Shown here: one piece after another, positions 1 to 9,091 of the stretch
Position numbering within the stretch: position 1 is the stretch's first letter
Layout: every line of letters begins with the position of its first letter
Origin: Streptococcus alactolyticus
Lineage (GTDB): Bacteria; Bacillota; Bacilli; Lactobacillales; Streptococcaceae
DNA length: 64,000 bases
Direction: 5' to 3'
NCBI RefSeq assembly: GCF_012277075.1
Contig: NZ_JAAXMT010000005.1
Coordinates: 1 to 64,000 of the forward strand
Translations under genes and position numbers: made by a program
Notes under the pieces: model-generated
Told to the model about the DNA's origin: nothing
The model's input: only the letters and a program-made list of their open reading frames with translations
Database searches by the model: none

Positions 1-315
1 CCAATCGGTGAAGAAGATGACAGCCACTTAGGTGATTTCATTGAAGATGAAGTGATTGAAAATCCAGTGGACTACACAACGCGTGTCGTTCTTCGTGAAC
101 AATTGGATGAAGTGTTAGACACCTTGACTGACCGTGAAGAAAATGTCTTGCGCTTGCGTTTTGGATTGGATGATGGTAAAATGCGTACTTTAGAAGATGT
201 CGGAAAAGTCTTTAACGTTACGCGTGAACGTATCCGTCAAATTGAAGCGAAAGCTCTTCGTAAATTACGCCATCCAAGCCGTAGTAAACAACTACGTGAC
301 TTTATTGAAGACTAA
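1..315 (+). CDS. rpoD: RNA polymerase primary sigma factor, C-terminal part (5' end outside window)
   Basis: The reading frame is open from the first base, so only about the last 104 residues are present. They carry sigma region 4: the segment [20 protein letters not shown] followed by the helix-turn-helix [20 protein letters not shown], which contacts the -35 element, and the terminal KQLRDFIED typical of RpoD/SigA. The protein directs RNA polymerase to housekeeping promoters. It is followed 18 bases later by a DUF59 gene, probably co-transcribed. The family assignment is very secure; only the truncation by the window edge limits the description. Confidence 0.97.
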   Translation, partial: PIGEEDDSHLGDFIEDEVIENPVDYTTRVVLREQLDEVLDTLTDREENVLRLRFGLDDGKMRTLEDVGKVFNVTRERIRQIEAKALRKLRHPSRSKQLRDFIED

Positions 316-333
316 TGAGTGAGAGGTTTGCCT

Positions 334-669
334 ATGTTAGAACAAAAGTACACTGAGGAAGAAGTTGCTAAAATCAAAGATCGTATCCTTGAAGCTTTGG
401 AAATGGTTATTGATCCAGAGTTGGGAATTGATATTGTGAATCTTGGCCTTGTTTATGAAATTCGTTTCAACCAAGATGGTCATACAGAAATTGATATGAC
501 CTTAACAACAATGGGTTGCCCTTTGGCTGACCTTTTGACAGACCAAATTCATGATGCGATGCGTGATATTCCTGAAGTCACTAAGACAGAAGTGAAGTTG
601 GTTTGGTATCCTGCTTGGACAGTTGATAAGATGAGCCGCTATGCTCGCATTGCTCTAGGCATTCGATAA
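334..669 (+). CDS. MIP18/DUF59 (PaaD-like) iron-sulfur cluster assembly protein
   Basis: This 111-residue protein has the compact DUF59 fold, with VIDPELGIDIVNLGLVYEI near residue 30 and the conserved cysteine in TTMGCPLAD near residue 65. Relatives (SufT, PaaD, MIP18) help deliver or mature Fe-S clusters, but the client here is unknown. A GTG lies 15 bases upstream in frame. I chose the ATG because GAGAGG sits 7 bases before it, whereas the GTG overlaps that ribosome site. It follows rpoD closely and is closed by a strong terminator. Confidence 0.85.
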   Translation: MLEQKYTEEEVAKIKDRILEALEMVIDPELGIDIVNLGLVYEIRFNQDGHTEIDMTLTTMGCPLADLLTDQIHDAMRDIPEVTKTEVKLVWYPAWTVDKMSRYARIALGIR

Positions 670-678
670 TAGATGAAA

Positions 679-707
679 GAACAGCAAGAGCCTTGCTGTT
701 CTTTTTT
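679..707 (+). terminator. Intrinsic terminator after rpoD-DUF59
   Basis: A perfect 10-bp stem (GAACAGCAAG / CTTGCTGTTC) with a 3-base loop is followed by six T. Confidence 0.9.
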
Positions 708-778
708 GAATTATTAGTGCTTTTTTCAGTAAAATAGTGTAAAATGAAAGGGAATGAAGTAAAGGAGAAAGACTTGTT

Positions 779-1633
779 ATGATTTTAATTACAGGTGCTA
801 ATGGTCAATTAGGTTCAGAAATGCGTCATTTATTGGACGAACGTGATGAAGAATACGTTGCAGTTGACGTTGCCGAAATGGACATCACAGACAGCGAAAA
901 AGTGGATAAAGTATTTGCTGAAGTAAAACCAACTCTTATTTACCACTGTGCTGCCTACACTGCAGTTGATGCGGCAGAAGATGAAGGTAAAGAATTGGAC
1001 TACGCCATCAACGTGACAGGAACTGAAATTATTGCTAAAGCAGCTGCAAAATACGGCGCAACACTTGTTTACGTTTCTACAGACTACGTTTTTGATGGTG
1101 ACAAGCCAGTCGGAGAAGAATGGGAAGTTGACGACAAAGCGAACCCTCAAACAGAATACGGTCGCACAAAACGTTTGGGTGAAGAAGCAGTTGAAAAATA
1201 CTTGGATAACTACTATATCATCCGTACAGCTTGGGTATTTAGTAACTACGGTAAAAACTTTGTCTTTACCATGCAAAACCTTGCTAAAACACATGATACC
1301 TTAACTGTCGTTAATGACCAACATGGTCGCCCAACATGGACACGCACCCTGGCAGAATTCATGACTTACTTGACTGAAAACCAAAAAGCATTTGGTTACT
1401 ACCATTTGTCAAATGACGCTGATGAAGACACTACATGGTATGATTTCGCAGTTGAGATTTTGAAAGATACAGATGTGCTTGTTAAACCAGTTGATTCAAG
1501 TCAATTCCCAGCAAAAGCAAAACGTCCATTTAACTCAACACTTAGCCTTAAAAAAGCCAAAGAAACTGGTTTTGTGATTCCAACATGGCAAGATGCCTTG
1601 AAAGAATTTTACAGACAAGAAGTGAAAGAGTAA
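779..1633 (+). CDS. rmlD: dTDP-4-dehydrorhamnose reductase
   Basis: This 284-residue SDR enzyme makes dTDP-L-rhamnose, the last step of the pathway that feeds the rhamnan locus downstream. The Rossmann motif GANGQLG is at residues 6-12, the STDYVFDG strand near residue 100, and the catalytic YxxxK as EYGRTK near 128-132. The start has AAAGGAG 11 bases upstream. It is the gacA/sccA position of the streptococcal rhamnose polysaccharide locus. A terminator separates it from rgpA. The rmlA, rmlB and rmlC partners are not in this window. Confidence 0.95.
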   Translation: MILITGANGQLGSEMRHLLDERDEEYVAVDVAEMDITDSEKVDKVFAEVKPTLIYHCAAYTAVDAAEDEGKELDYAINVTGTEIIAKAAAKYGATLVYVSTDYVFDGDKPVGEEWEVDDKANPQTEYGRTKRLGEEAVEKYLDNYYIIRTAWVFSNYGKNFVFTMQNLAKTHDTLTVVNDQHGRPTWTRTLAEFMTYLTENQKAFGYYHLSNDADEDTTWYDFAVEILKDTDVLVKPVDSSQFPAKAKRPFNSTLSLKKAKETGFVIPTWQDALKEFYRQEVKE

Positions 1634-1655
1634 TCACTACCTTTTGAACAGGGTA

Positions 1656-1690
1656 GGAATCTGGTGAATAATCAGATTCCTTTTTTATTT
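1656..1690 (+). terminator. Intrinsic terminator after rmlD
   Basis: Stem GGAATCTG / CAGATTCC (8 bp, 9-base loop), followed directly by TTTTTTATTT. Confidence 0.88.
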
Positions 1691-1709
1691 AGCCAGCCTA
1701 TGTAAAATG

Positions 1710-1718
1710 TGGTATAAT
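1710..1718 (+). promoter_or_regulatory. Extended -10 promoter of the rgp polysaccharide operon
   Basis: The bases TGGTATAAT form a TGnTATAAT extended -10 with no good -35. It lies 38 bases before the rgpA ATG at 1756 and overlaps an upstream in-frame ATG at 1717, which therefore cannot be the start of the mRNA's coding part. Confidence 0.75.
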
Positions 1719-1755
1719 GGAAAATGATTGTATTTTAAAGATAGAGAGGTCTGCT

Positions 1756-2910
1756 ATGCAACACGTTTTTATCATTGGAAGTCGCGGGCTGCCTGCAAAA
1801 TATGGTGGCTTTGAGACTTTTGTTGAGGAATTGGTTACACATAAACAAAGTGCAGACGTGTATTACCATGTGGCCTGTCTAAGCGATAAAGAACATCATA
1901 CACATTTTCAGTATGCGGGTGCAGATTGTTTTACCATTAAGGCGCCTAAGCTTGGTCCAGCGCGTGTCATTGCTTATGACATGATGGCTATCAATTATAG
2001 TCTTCAAATGGTGAAAAAAGAACAGATTGCGCATCCTATTTTTTATGTTTTGGGAAATACGATTGGCGCTTTTATTGATCCTTTCATTCGAAACATCCAC
2101 GCTGTCGGAGGGCAGTTGTTTATCAATCCAGATGGTCTTGAATGGAAACGGTCAAAATGGTCAAAACCCGTCCAATGGTATTTAAAACAGTCTGAAAAAA
2201 TTATGGCAACATCAGCTGATTTGGTGATTTCAGATAACGTTGGTATAGAGGAGTATATTAAAACCTCTTATCCTAGTGCCAAAACAACCTTTATTGCTTA
2301 CGGAACAGACTTACAAAAATCGGCATTAAGCCCTGAGAGTGCTAAAGTGCAGGAGTGGTTTCAGCAATGGCACATTAAAGAGAAGGGGTATTATCTGATT
2401 GTTGGGCGTTTTGTGCCTGAAAACAATTACGAAACAGCTATCCGTGAATTTATGGCGTCAGATACCAAGCGTAAACTAGTCATCATTTGCAACCACGAGG
2501 GCAATGATTATTTTGACACCTTGAAACGCTTGACGCATTTTGACAAGGATGAGCGAATTCGCTTCGTGGGAACGGTTTATGACCGTGAGTTGTTGACCTA
2601 TATTCGTGAAAATGCTTTTGCTTACATTCATGGTCATGAGGTTGGTGGTACCAATCCAGGCTTGTTGGAAGCTTTGGGGCACACGAATCTTAATCTGGTT
2701 TATAATGTTCCCTTTAACCAATCAGTGGCAGCTGCTAGTGCCCTGTATTGGACAAAATCGTCTGGCAATCTTGCGCAGTTGATTAACGATGTGGACCAAC
2801 ACCAGGATTTTGCCGAATACGGCAGGCGTGCGCGTGCGATTATTACAGAACATTACACGTGGGAAAAAATAGTAGGAGAGTATGAGGCACTGTTTTTAAA
2901 TGAAAATTAA
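1756..2910 (+). CDS. rgpA: Rhamnosyltransferase RgpA/GacB (first polyrhamnose-committing transferase)
   Basis: A 384-residue glycosyltransferase with the DUF1972 opening IGSRGLPAKYGGFETFVEEL and a GT4-like C-terminal half (LIVGRFVPENNYETAIREF near 210; EALGHTNLNLVYNVPFNQSV near 310). In group A streptococci the homologue GacB adds the first rhamnose to the undecaprenyl-linked GlcNAc acceptor at the inner membrane face. I set the start at 1756, with GAGAGG just upstream, because the earlier ATG lies in the -10 box. The end overlaps rgpB by 11 bases, indicating translational coupling. Confidence 0.9.
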   Translation: MQHVFIIGSRGLPAKYGGFETFVEELVTHKQSADVYYHVACLSDKEHHTHFQYAGADCFTIKAPKLGPARVIAYDMMAINYSLQMVKKEQIAHPIFYVLGNTIGAFIDPFIRNIHAVGGQLFINPDGLEWKRSKWSKPVQWYLKQSEKIMATSADLVISDNVGIEEYIKTSYPSAKTTFIAYGTDLQKSALSPESAKVQEWFQQWHIKEKGYYLIVGRFVPENNYETAIREFMASDTKRKLVIICNHEGNDYFDTLKRLTHFDKDERIRFVGTVYDRELLTYIRENAFAYIHGHEVGGTNPGLLEALGHTNLNLVYNVPFNQSVAAASALYWTKSSGNLAQLINDVDQHQDFAEYGRRARAIITEHYTWEKIVGEYEALFLNEN

Positions 2911-3835
2911 TATTCTCATGTCCACCTACAATGGGGAGATGTTTTTAGCCGACCAAATCAAAAGTATTCAAAATCAAACGGTTAAGGACTGGACATTATA
3001 CATCCGCGATGATGGCTCGAGTGATAAGACAAGAGATATTATTAACGCATACGCCCAAGCCGATTCACGGATTGTCTTTATCAATCCCGAACATCAAAAC
3101 AATTTGGGAGTGATTCGAAATTTCTACACGCTTTTAAAACATAGCGAAGCAGATTATTATTTCTTTTCTGATCAGGATGATATTTGGTTAGAAAACAAGC
3201 TTGAGGTGACATTAGCAAAAGCCAAAGCGTATCCGTCTGATAAGCCTTTGTTGGTTTATACGGATTTGAAAATTGTCAATCAGGAATTGACCGTGCTGCA
3301 CGAGAGCATGATTAAGACGCAGTCTGACCATGCTAATACCGAACTTGTTCAAGAATTGACTGAAAATACGGTTACTGGCGGAACCATGATGATCAATCAC
3401 GCTCTTGCCCAGTATTGGAATGAGGCAGATCATCTGTTGATGCATGATTGGTATTTAGCACTTGTGGCTAGTGCAATGGGGTTGCTTATTTATATTGATA
3501 CCCCGACTGAATTGTATCGCCAACACGATCACAATGTGCTTGGAGCCCGCACATGGACCAAGCGCATGAGGAACTGGTTAAGACCTCATAAGCTTGTGGC
3601 GAAGTATTGGTGGCTGATTGATTCGAGCCAAGAGCAGGCAAAGTTATTGTTACATTTACCTTTGTCGCCTGAAAATAGGCAATTGGTCAATGCTTTCACA
3701 ACGCTTTTAGAACAGTCTTTATTTCAGCGCATAGCCATCTTAAGAAAATATAATTTACGAAAAAATAGAACGTTTCATACTCTTGTGTTTAGAACATTAA
3801 TCATTACCAAATTTGGTTATAGGAGAAAACGATGA
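2900..3835 (+). CDS. rgpB: Rhamnosyltransferase RgpB/GacC (GT2)
   Basis: This 311-residue GT2 enzyme begins with the nucleotide-sugar fold MSTYNGEMFLADQIKSIQ and the acidic motif RDDGSSD near residue 37. The metal-binding acidic cluster is SDQDDIW near 95. Homologues extend the rhamnan chain in the cytoplasm from dTDP-rhamnose. It overlaps both neighbours, rgpA by 11 bases and rgpC by 4, as part of a tightly packed operon. Confidence 0.92.
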   Translation: MKINILMSTYNGEMFLADQIKSIQNQTVKDWTLYIRDDGSSDKTRDIINAYAQADSRIVFINPEHQNNLGVIRNFYTLLKHSEADYYFFSDQDDIWLENKLEVTLAKAKAYPSDKPLLVYTDLKIVNQELTVLHESMIKTQSDHANTELVQELTENTVTGGTMMINHALAQYWNEADHLLMHDWYLALVASAMGLLIYIDTPTELYRQHDHNVLGARTWTKRMRNWLRPHKLVAKYWWLIDSSQEQAKLLLHLPLSPENRQLVNAFTTLLEQSLFQRIAILRKYNLRKNRTFHTLVFRTLIITKFGYRRKR

Positions 3836-4638
3836 CATTTTTTAGCAAAAAAAACAGAATATTACTAAATGAAATGGTCAAAACGGATTTTAAACTGCGT
3901 TATCAGGGGAGTTTGGTTGGTCATTTGTGGTCAATTTTGAAACCTTTGATGCTGTTTACCATCATGTATTTGGTCTTTATCCGTTTTTTACGTCTAGATG
4001 ATGGGACACCGCACTATGCCATTGGTGTCTTGCTTGGGATGGTGACGTGGTCATTTTTCCAAGAAGCAACTAGTATGGGAATGGTTTCCATTGTTAGTCG
4101 AGGTGACTTGCTACGGAAACTGAACTTTTCAAAGGAAATTATTGTTATTTCATCTGTTGTTGGGGCTGCTATCAACTACGGTATTAACTTGCTAGTTGTG
4201 TTTGTCTTTGCCTTGATTAATGGGGTGCAACCAGACTGGAAATTCTTGGTGATCATTCCCTTATTTATTGAATTAGCCTTACTTTCAGCAGGGATAGCCT
4301 TTATTTTATCAACCTTATTTGTTAAATACCGCGACTTGGGTCCTATTTGGGAAGTTGTCATGCAAGCTGGTATGTATGCAACCCCTGTTATCTATTCTTT
4401 AACATTTATTCTTCAAAAAAATCAAGTGACTATTGCTAAGTTAATGATGCTTAATCCGTTAGCTCAGATTATCCAAGATTTGCGTCATTACATTGTTTAC
4501 TCAGGAAGCATGCGTGGTTGGGACTTGTATAACCACCATATTTGGGCACTTATCCCATACTTATTGCCGATTGTTATTTTTGCGATTGGGTATGCTATTT
4601 TCCATAGAAATGCTAAGAAATTTGCGGAGATTTTATAA
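3832..4638 (+). CDS. rgpC: Polysaccharide ABC exporter, membrane subunit
   Basis: A 268-residue ABC-2 permease with about six membrane segments (for example MLFTIMYLVFIRFL near 45 and the last helices IPYLLPIVIFAIGYAIF). With RgpD it flips undecaprenyl-linked polyrhamnose to the outer face. It overlaps rgpB by 4 bases, and its TAA shares a base with the rgpD ATG. Equivalent to gacD/sccD. Confidence 0.93.
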   Translation: MTFFSKKNRILLNEMVKTDFKLRYQGSLVGHLWSILKPLMLFTIMYLVFIRFLRLDDGTPHYAIGVLLGMVTWSFFQEATSMGMVSIVSRGDLLRKLNFSKEIIVISSVVGAAINYGINLLVVFVFALINGVQPDWKFLVIIPLFIELALLSAGIAFILSTLFVKYRDLGPIWEVVMQAGMYATPVIYSLTFILQKNQVTIAKLMMLNPLAQIIQDLRHYIVYSGSMRGWDLYNHHIWALIPYLLPIVIFAIGYAIFHRNAKKFAEIL

Positions 4639-5876
4639 TGTCAGAGAAAGAAATTGCAGTAAAAGTTGATCATGTTAGTAAAGATTTTAGATTACCAACA
4701 GAAGCAACTCAAAGTTTACGTACAGCGTTAGTTAATCGTTTCAGAGGAATTAAAGGTTACCGTGAACAACATGTTTTGAAAGACATTTCATTTGATGTTT
4801 ATAAAGGTGATTTCTTTGGGATTGTTGGTCGAAATGGTTCAGGAAAATCAACGCTTTTGAAAATCATTTCTCAAATTTACGTTCCTGAAAAAGGGACTGT
4901 TACCGTAGATGGTAAAATGGTGTCTTTCATTGAATTGGGTGTTGGTTTTAACCCTGAATTAACAGGACGTGAAAACGTGTATATGAACGGTGCGATGCTT
5001 GGTTTTACAACTGAAGAAATTGATGCCATGTATGGCGACATCGTTGAATTTGCAGAACTTGAATATTTTATGAACCAAAAACTCAAAAATTATTCAAGTG
5101 GTATGCAGGTGCGTCTAGCCTTTTCTGTTGCGATTAAAGCGCAAGGAGATGTCCTAATCCTTGACGAAGTGCTTGCGGTTGGTGACGAAGCCTTCCAACG
5201 AAAATGTAACGATTACTTCATGGAGCGTAAAGCCTCAGGTAAAACAACCATTTTGGTAACGCATGACATGGGAGCCGTTAAAAAATACTGTAACCGAGCT
5301 GTTTTGATTGAAGATGGTTTGGTGAAAGCGTATGGTGATCCAGAAGATGTTGCCAACCAATACAGTTTTGATAATGCCGTGTCATCAGCACCACAAGAAG
5401 TGATGACAGAAGAAGATGACGAAACTGAAAAAGAAGAAAAAAAAGTTGAACCTTACGTGGACAATTTAACCGTTGAATTGTTGACACCAAATAAAATCAG
5501 GCCAACAGATAAGATTGAATTTGAGATTTCTTACGATGTTTTGAAAGATGTTGAAACGCATATTGTCTTTTCTTTGACGGACATTGATCGCAGAATTTGG
5601 ATGTACAATGACAATGCCACAAACATTCCGACAACAGGAACAGGGCATAAGTCCTATCGTTACACTTGCTCTTTAGGTCAGGTCAACAACATGAAACTGC
5701 GCCTAGAAGTAACGATTCTTGGTAAGTCAAAAGAAATGTATGCCTTTGCCAATTCAGAAAACTCACCTCTTATTGTGGTTAACCGAGATGATATTCCGTT
5801 AGATGATTTATCTGCCTTGGATTCAGCAACAGGAATCATTCAACGAAACGGAAAATGGGATATTTTATCAGAATAA
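4638..5876 (+). CDS. rgpD: Polysaccharide ABC exporter, ATP-binding subunit with Wzt-like tail
   Basis: A 412-residue ATPase. Walker A GRNGSGKST is at 64-72, the signature SSGMQ near 153-157, and Walker B VLILDE near 172-177. After an acidic linker (EEDDETEKEEKK, about 258-270) the last 140 residues form a Wzt-like domain that in related exporters recognises the glycan. It partners RgpC. Family equivalents are gacE/sccE. Confidence 0.94.
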   Translation: MSEKEIAVKVDHVSKDFRLPTEATQSLRTALVNRFRGIKGYREQHVLKDISFDVYKGDFFGIVGRNGSGKSTLLKIISQIYVPEKGTVTVDGKMVSFIELGVGFNPELTGRENVYMNGAMLGFTTEEIDAMYGDIVEFAELEYFMNQKLKNYSSGMQVRLAFSVAIKAQGDVLILDEVLAVGDEAFQRKCNDYFMERKASGKTTILVTHDMGAVKKYCNRAVLIEDGLVKAYGDPEDVANQYSFDNAVSSAPQEVMTEEDDETEKEEKKVEPYVDNLTVELLTPNKIRPTDKIEFEISYDVLKDVETHIVFSLTDIDRRIWMYNDNATNIPTTGTGHKSYRYTCSLGQVNNMKLRLEVTILGKSKEMYAFANSENSPLIVVNRDDIPLDDLSALDSATGIIQRNGKWDILSE

Positions 5877-5909
5877 TAGATCGTATTTTTAGAAAGGATG
5901 GGATGATCG

Positions 5910-7328
5910 ATGTCTTTTGACAAAAATCCAACAGTTTCGATTGTTTGTACGGTTTATAATAAGGAAAAATGGATTGGGCAGGCTATCGACAGTTTCTTAA
6001 GCCAAAAAGATGTCGATTTTGAAATCCTTCTGATCGATGATGCTTCAACAGATGCGTCACGCGACATTATCCAAAAATACGCTGAGCAGTATCCTGATAT
6101 AATCCGCACCTTATATAATGACCACAATCTAGGGATTGCTGAAACTTGGTATAGAGCTTGCCTTGCTACAAAAGGTGACTACATTGCCCGTTGTGATGGG
6201 GATGATTACTGGATTGACGAGTGTAAATTAGCCAAACAGCTAGCTTTCTTAGAAAAGAATCCTGAATCCAAATGGTGTGGGACAGATATTGATTTTGTCG
6301 ATGTGGATGGTAAAACCGTCGAACATAACGTTTTTACGCGACAGATTGTTGATTTATCAGATTCTTATGAAAAAATGATTGCCACGCGTGGTTTCACCGC
6401 ACCATCTACTTGGTTAATTCAGCGCGATGTGATGCTTTTGGTCAATGATATGCTAAAAGATGACATGAGAACGGCTGATGATACCTTTAACTTGCAGTTG
6501 GACCTCTTCAATCATACGCAATTTTGCTTTTTGCCAGAAGTAACAGTGGCTTATCGTGTCAATCAGGGATCGGATTCACGACCAAATAGTAAAGAAAAAT
6601 TAGATAAGCGTTTTGATTCTTTATTGAGAACCCAGTTGGCTTATTTGGATAAATACCCCAACACGAATTATAAAAAAGTGCTTCGTATCTTATTAGAGCG
6701 TCATAATAATTTTGAAAAAGAGTTATCTCAGAGAGATTTCCGACACTCTAATGTCAACTCGCAAAAGGTTACGATTTATTATAGCAATCAAGAAAATGTG
6801 TTCACGCAAGAGCAGACCTTGGAATTTCAACTTCAGTATCAGGATACTATATCTTTTGAGGTACCTGAAGAAACAGTTGCCTTACGGGTGGATTTATCGG
6901 AACTGCCTAGTTTCTATCAATACGTAACCCTTGTAGCAAAAGATTATCGCACAGAAGTTTTGCCTTCTTCGACAAATGGAACGGTGTTCAAACAGTCTAT
7001 AATGTTTGAACACCCAGACCCGCAAATTTGTTATGATATTTCAATACTAGACAGCACTGCCTTTGAATTATCGTACAAAATGTTTAATGTTGACCATATT
7101 AACCAAAACGATTATATTGCTAATGTGTTGACTCAGGAAATGCTAAAACTCGAAAAGCAAGTCCAGACGCTGCAAGAGTACAAGTTTAAGTTTAGACAGG
7201 CTAACGATAAAAAACGGTATTATAAGCACGAATTAGAACGTATGGTCGTTGCCTATAATTCCGTTACACATTCACGCCGTTGGATCATTCCAACTGCGAT
7301 CATTAACTTTTTTAGGAGAAAAAGATGA
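5910..7328 (+). CDS. rgpE: Glycosyltransferase RgpE (GT2)
   Basis: A 472-residue protein. The N-terminal GT2 domain (CTVYNKEKWIGQAIDSFLSQ, then IDDASTD near 43-49 and the metal site DGDDYW near 97) covers about the first 270 residues. The rest has no clear catalytic motif and ends with a charged, probably coiled-coil stretch (about 410-445). It sits in the rgpE/sccF slot; its exact linkage cannot be read from sequence. The stop overlaps the rgpF start by 4 bases. Confidence 0.85.
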   Translation: MSFDKNPTVSIVCTVYNKEKWIGQAIDSFLSQKDVDFEILLIDDASTDASRDIIQKYAEQYPDIIRTLYNDHNLGIAETWYRACLATKGDYIARCDGDDYWIDECKLAKQLAFLEKNPESKWCGTDIDFVDVDGKTVEHNVFTRQIVDLSDSYEKMIATRGFTAPSTWLIQRDVMLLVNDMLKDDMRTADDTFNLQLDLFNHTQFCFLPEVTVAYRVNQGSDSRPNSKEKLDKRFDSLLRTQLAYLDKYPNTNYKKVLRILLERHNNFEKELSQRDFRHSNVNSQKVTIYYSNQENVFTQEQTLEFQLQYQDTISFEVPEETVALRVDLSELPSFYQYVTLVAKDYRTEVLPSSTNGTVFKQSIMFEHPDPQICYDISILDSTAFELSYKMFNVDHINQNDYIANVLTQEMLKLEKQVQTLQEYKFKFRQANDKKRYYKHELERMVVAYNSVTHSRRWIIPTAIINFFRRKR

Positions 7329-9091
7329 AACGTTTATTATTGTACGTTCATTTTAACAAGTATAATCGTATCAGTTCACACGTCTATTATCAATTAACCA
7401 AAATGCGTCCGCTTTTTTCGAAAGTGGTCTTCATTTCAAATAGTTTAGTGACAGAGCAAGACCAGCAAAAATTGTCAGATTTACGTTTGATGGATAGCTT
7501 TATCCAGCGTGAAAATAAAGGTTTTGATTTTGCTGCTTGGCGTGATGGAATGGCTAAGGTCGGTTTTGATGAATTAGATACCTATGATTCTATCACTATT
7601 ATGAATGATACCTGCTTTGGACCACTTTGGGATATCAAGGATTACTATTTGAAGTTTGAAGCTGATGAAACGGTTGACTTTTGGGGCTTGACCAATAATC
7701 GTGAAACGCCAAAATCTCGCTACACACAAGGTTTTCGTGAGCATATTCAAAGTTATTTCATTACCTTTAAAAAGCCTGTCATTCTTTCGCATACCTTTAG
7801 AGAATTCTGGGAAAATGTCAAAGAATACACAGATGTCCAAATGGTTATTGATGAATACGAAACGCAAGTAACAACCAAATTTGTTGACGCAGGCTTCCGC
7901 TATGGTGTGGTGTTCAATACAGTTAATGAAGACGCAAGCCATATGCTTCACGCTGATTTTTCATTCTATCATCCGACAGCCATTTTGGACCACAAGGTGC
8001 CATTTATCAAAGTCAAAGCCATTGATAACAATCAGCACATCGCTCCCTATCTTTTAGATGATATTGCTAGAAAATCAGACTATCCTGTTGATTTGATTGT
8101 ATCGCATATGTCTGAAATCAATTATCCAGACTTTAAGTATCTTTTAGCTCGCAAATACCTCAAAGAAGCGCCAGCCGTTTCCTTGGATGACAAAAAAATA
8201 GCTGTGCATCTTCACGTTTTCTATGTGGATTTGTTGGAAGATTTCTTGAAAGCCTTTGAGCATTTCCATTTTCAGTATGACTTATTGATAACAACAGATA
8301 TTGATGCTAAAAAGGTTGAAATCGAAGAGATTCTCACCCAAAATGGCAAGACAGCTCAGATTTTTGTAACAGGAAATATTGGCCGTGACGTTTTACCAAT
8401 GCTAAAATTAAAAGACCATTTGTCACACTATGATTATGTTGGGCATTTCCACACGAAAAAATCAAAAGAAGCAGACTTTTGGGCAGGCGAATCTTGGCGA
8501 CATGAGTTGATTGATATGTTAATCAAACCTGCGGATAATATCTTGGCTAATTTTGCCAATGCTAAATTAGGCTTGGTCATTGCTGATATTCCAACCTTCT
8601 TTAGATATAATAAGATTGTTGACGCGTGGAACGAACATTTGATTGCTCCTGAGATGAATGATTTATGGCAAAAAATGGGCATGACTAAACCGATTGATTT
8701 TAATAGTTTTCACACCTTTGTCATGAGTTATGGGACTTTTGTGTGGTTTAAATATGATGCTTTAAAACCGCTGTTTGACCTAGGTCTAACAGACGAAGAT
8801 GTGCCAGAAGAGCCATTGCCACAAAACTCTATTTTACACGCGATTGAACGTTTATTGGTTTACATTGCATGGAATGAACACTATGATTTCAGGATTGTTC
8901 AAAATCCAATTGCTATCACGCCATTTGTCGATAACAAATTATACAACGAACGTGGCGACAGTGCCCCACATACCTTTATTGACTTTAATCACCTAGGTGG
9001 TATAAGAGGAGCATTGAAATACATTGTCATTGGTCCAGCAAGAGCCATCAAATACATCTTTAACAGAACATTAGAAAAAGTAAGGACATGA
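7325..9091 (+). CDS. rgpF: Rhamnan synthesis protein RgpF (two-domain rhamnosyltransferase)
   Basis: A 588-residue RgpF-family protein. The first half opens with RLLLYVHFNKYNRISSHVYYQL and has a GFDFAAWRDGM motif. The second half restarts with KIAVHLHVFYVDLLEDFL near residue 290 and contains HFHTKKS. Homologues (GacG) polymerise the alternating rhamnose backbone. It overlaps rgpE and the next gene by 4 bases each, so the operon continues. Confidence 0.92.
   Translation: MKRLLLYVHFNKYNRISSHVYYQLTKMRPLFSKVVFISNSLVTEQDQQKLSDLRLMDSFIQRENKGFDFAAWRDGMAKVGFDELDTYDSITIMNDTCFGPLWDIKDYYLKFEADETVDFWGLTNNRETPKSRYTQGFREHIQSYFITFKKPVILSHTFREFWENVKEYTDVQMVIDEYETQVTTKFVDAGFRYGVVFNTVNEDASHMLHADFSFYHPTAILDHKVPFIKVKAIDNNQHIAPYLLDDIARKSDYPVDLIVSHMSEINYPDFKYLLARKYLKEAPAVSLDDKKIAVHLHVFYVDLLEDFLKAFEHFHFQYDLLITTDIDAKKVEIEEILTQNGKTAQIFVTGNIGRDVLPMLKLKDHLSHYDYVGHFHTKKSKEADFWAGESWRHELIDMLIKPADNILANFANAKLGLVIADIPTFFRYNKIVDAWNEHLIAPEMNDLWQKMGMTKPIDFNSFHTFVMSYGTFVWFKYDALKPLFDLGLTDEDVPEEPLPQNSILHAIERLLVYIAWNEHYDFRIVQNPIAITPFVDNKLYNERGDSAPHTFIDFNHLGGIRGALKYIVIGPARAIKYIFNRTLEKVRT

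Noticed and set aside
830..1294. Minus-strand frame opposite rmlD
   Set aside because: Composition is that of an antisense frame (Phe, Cys and Val rich) and rmlD is certain.
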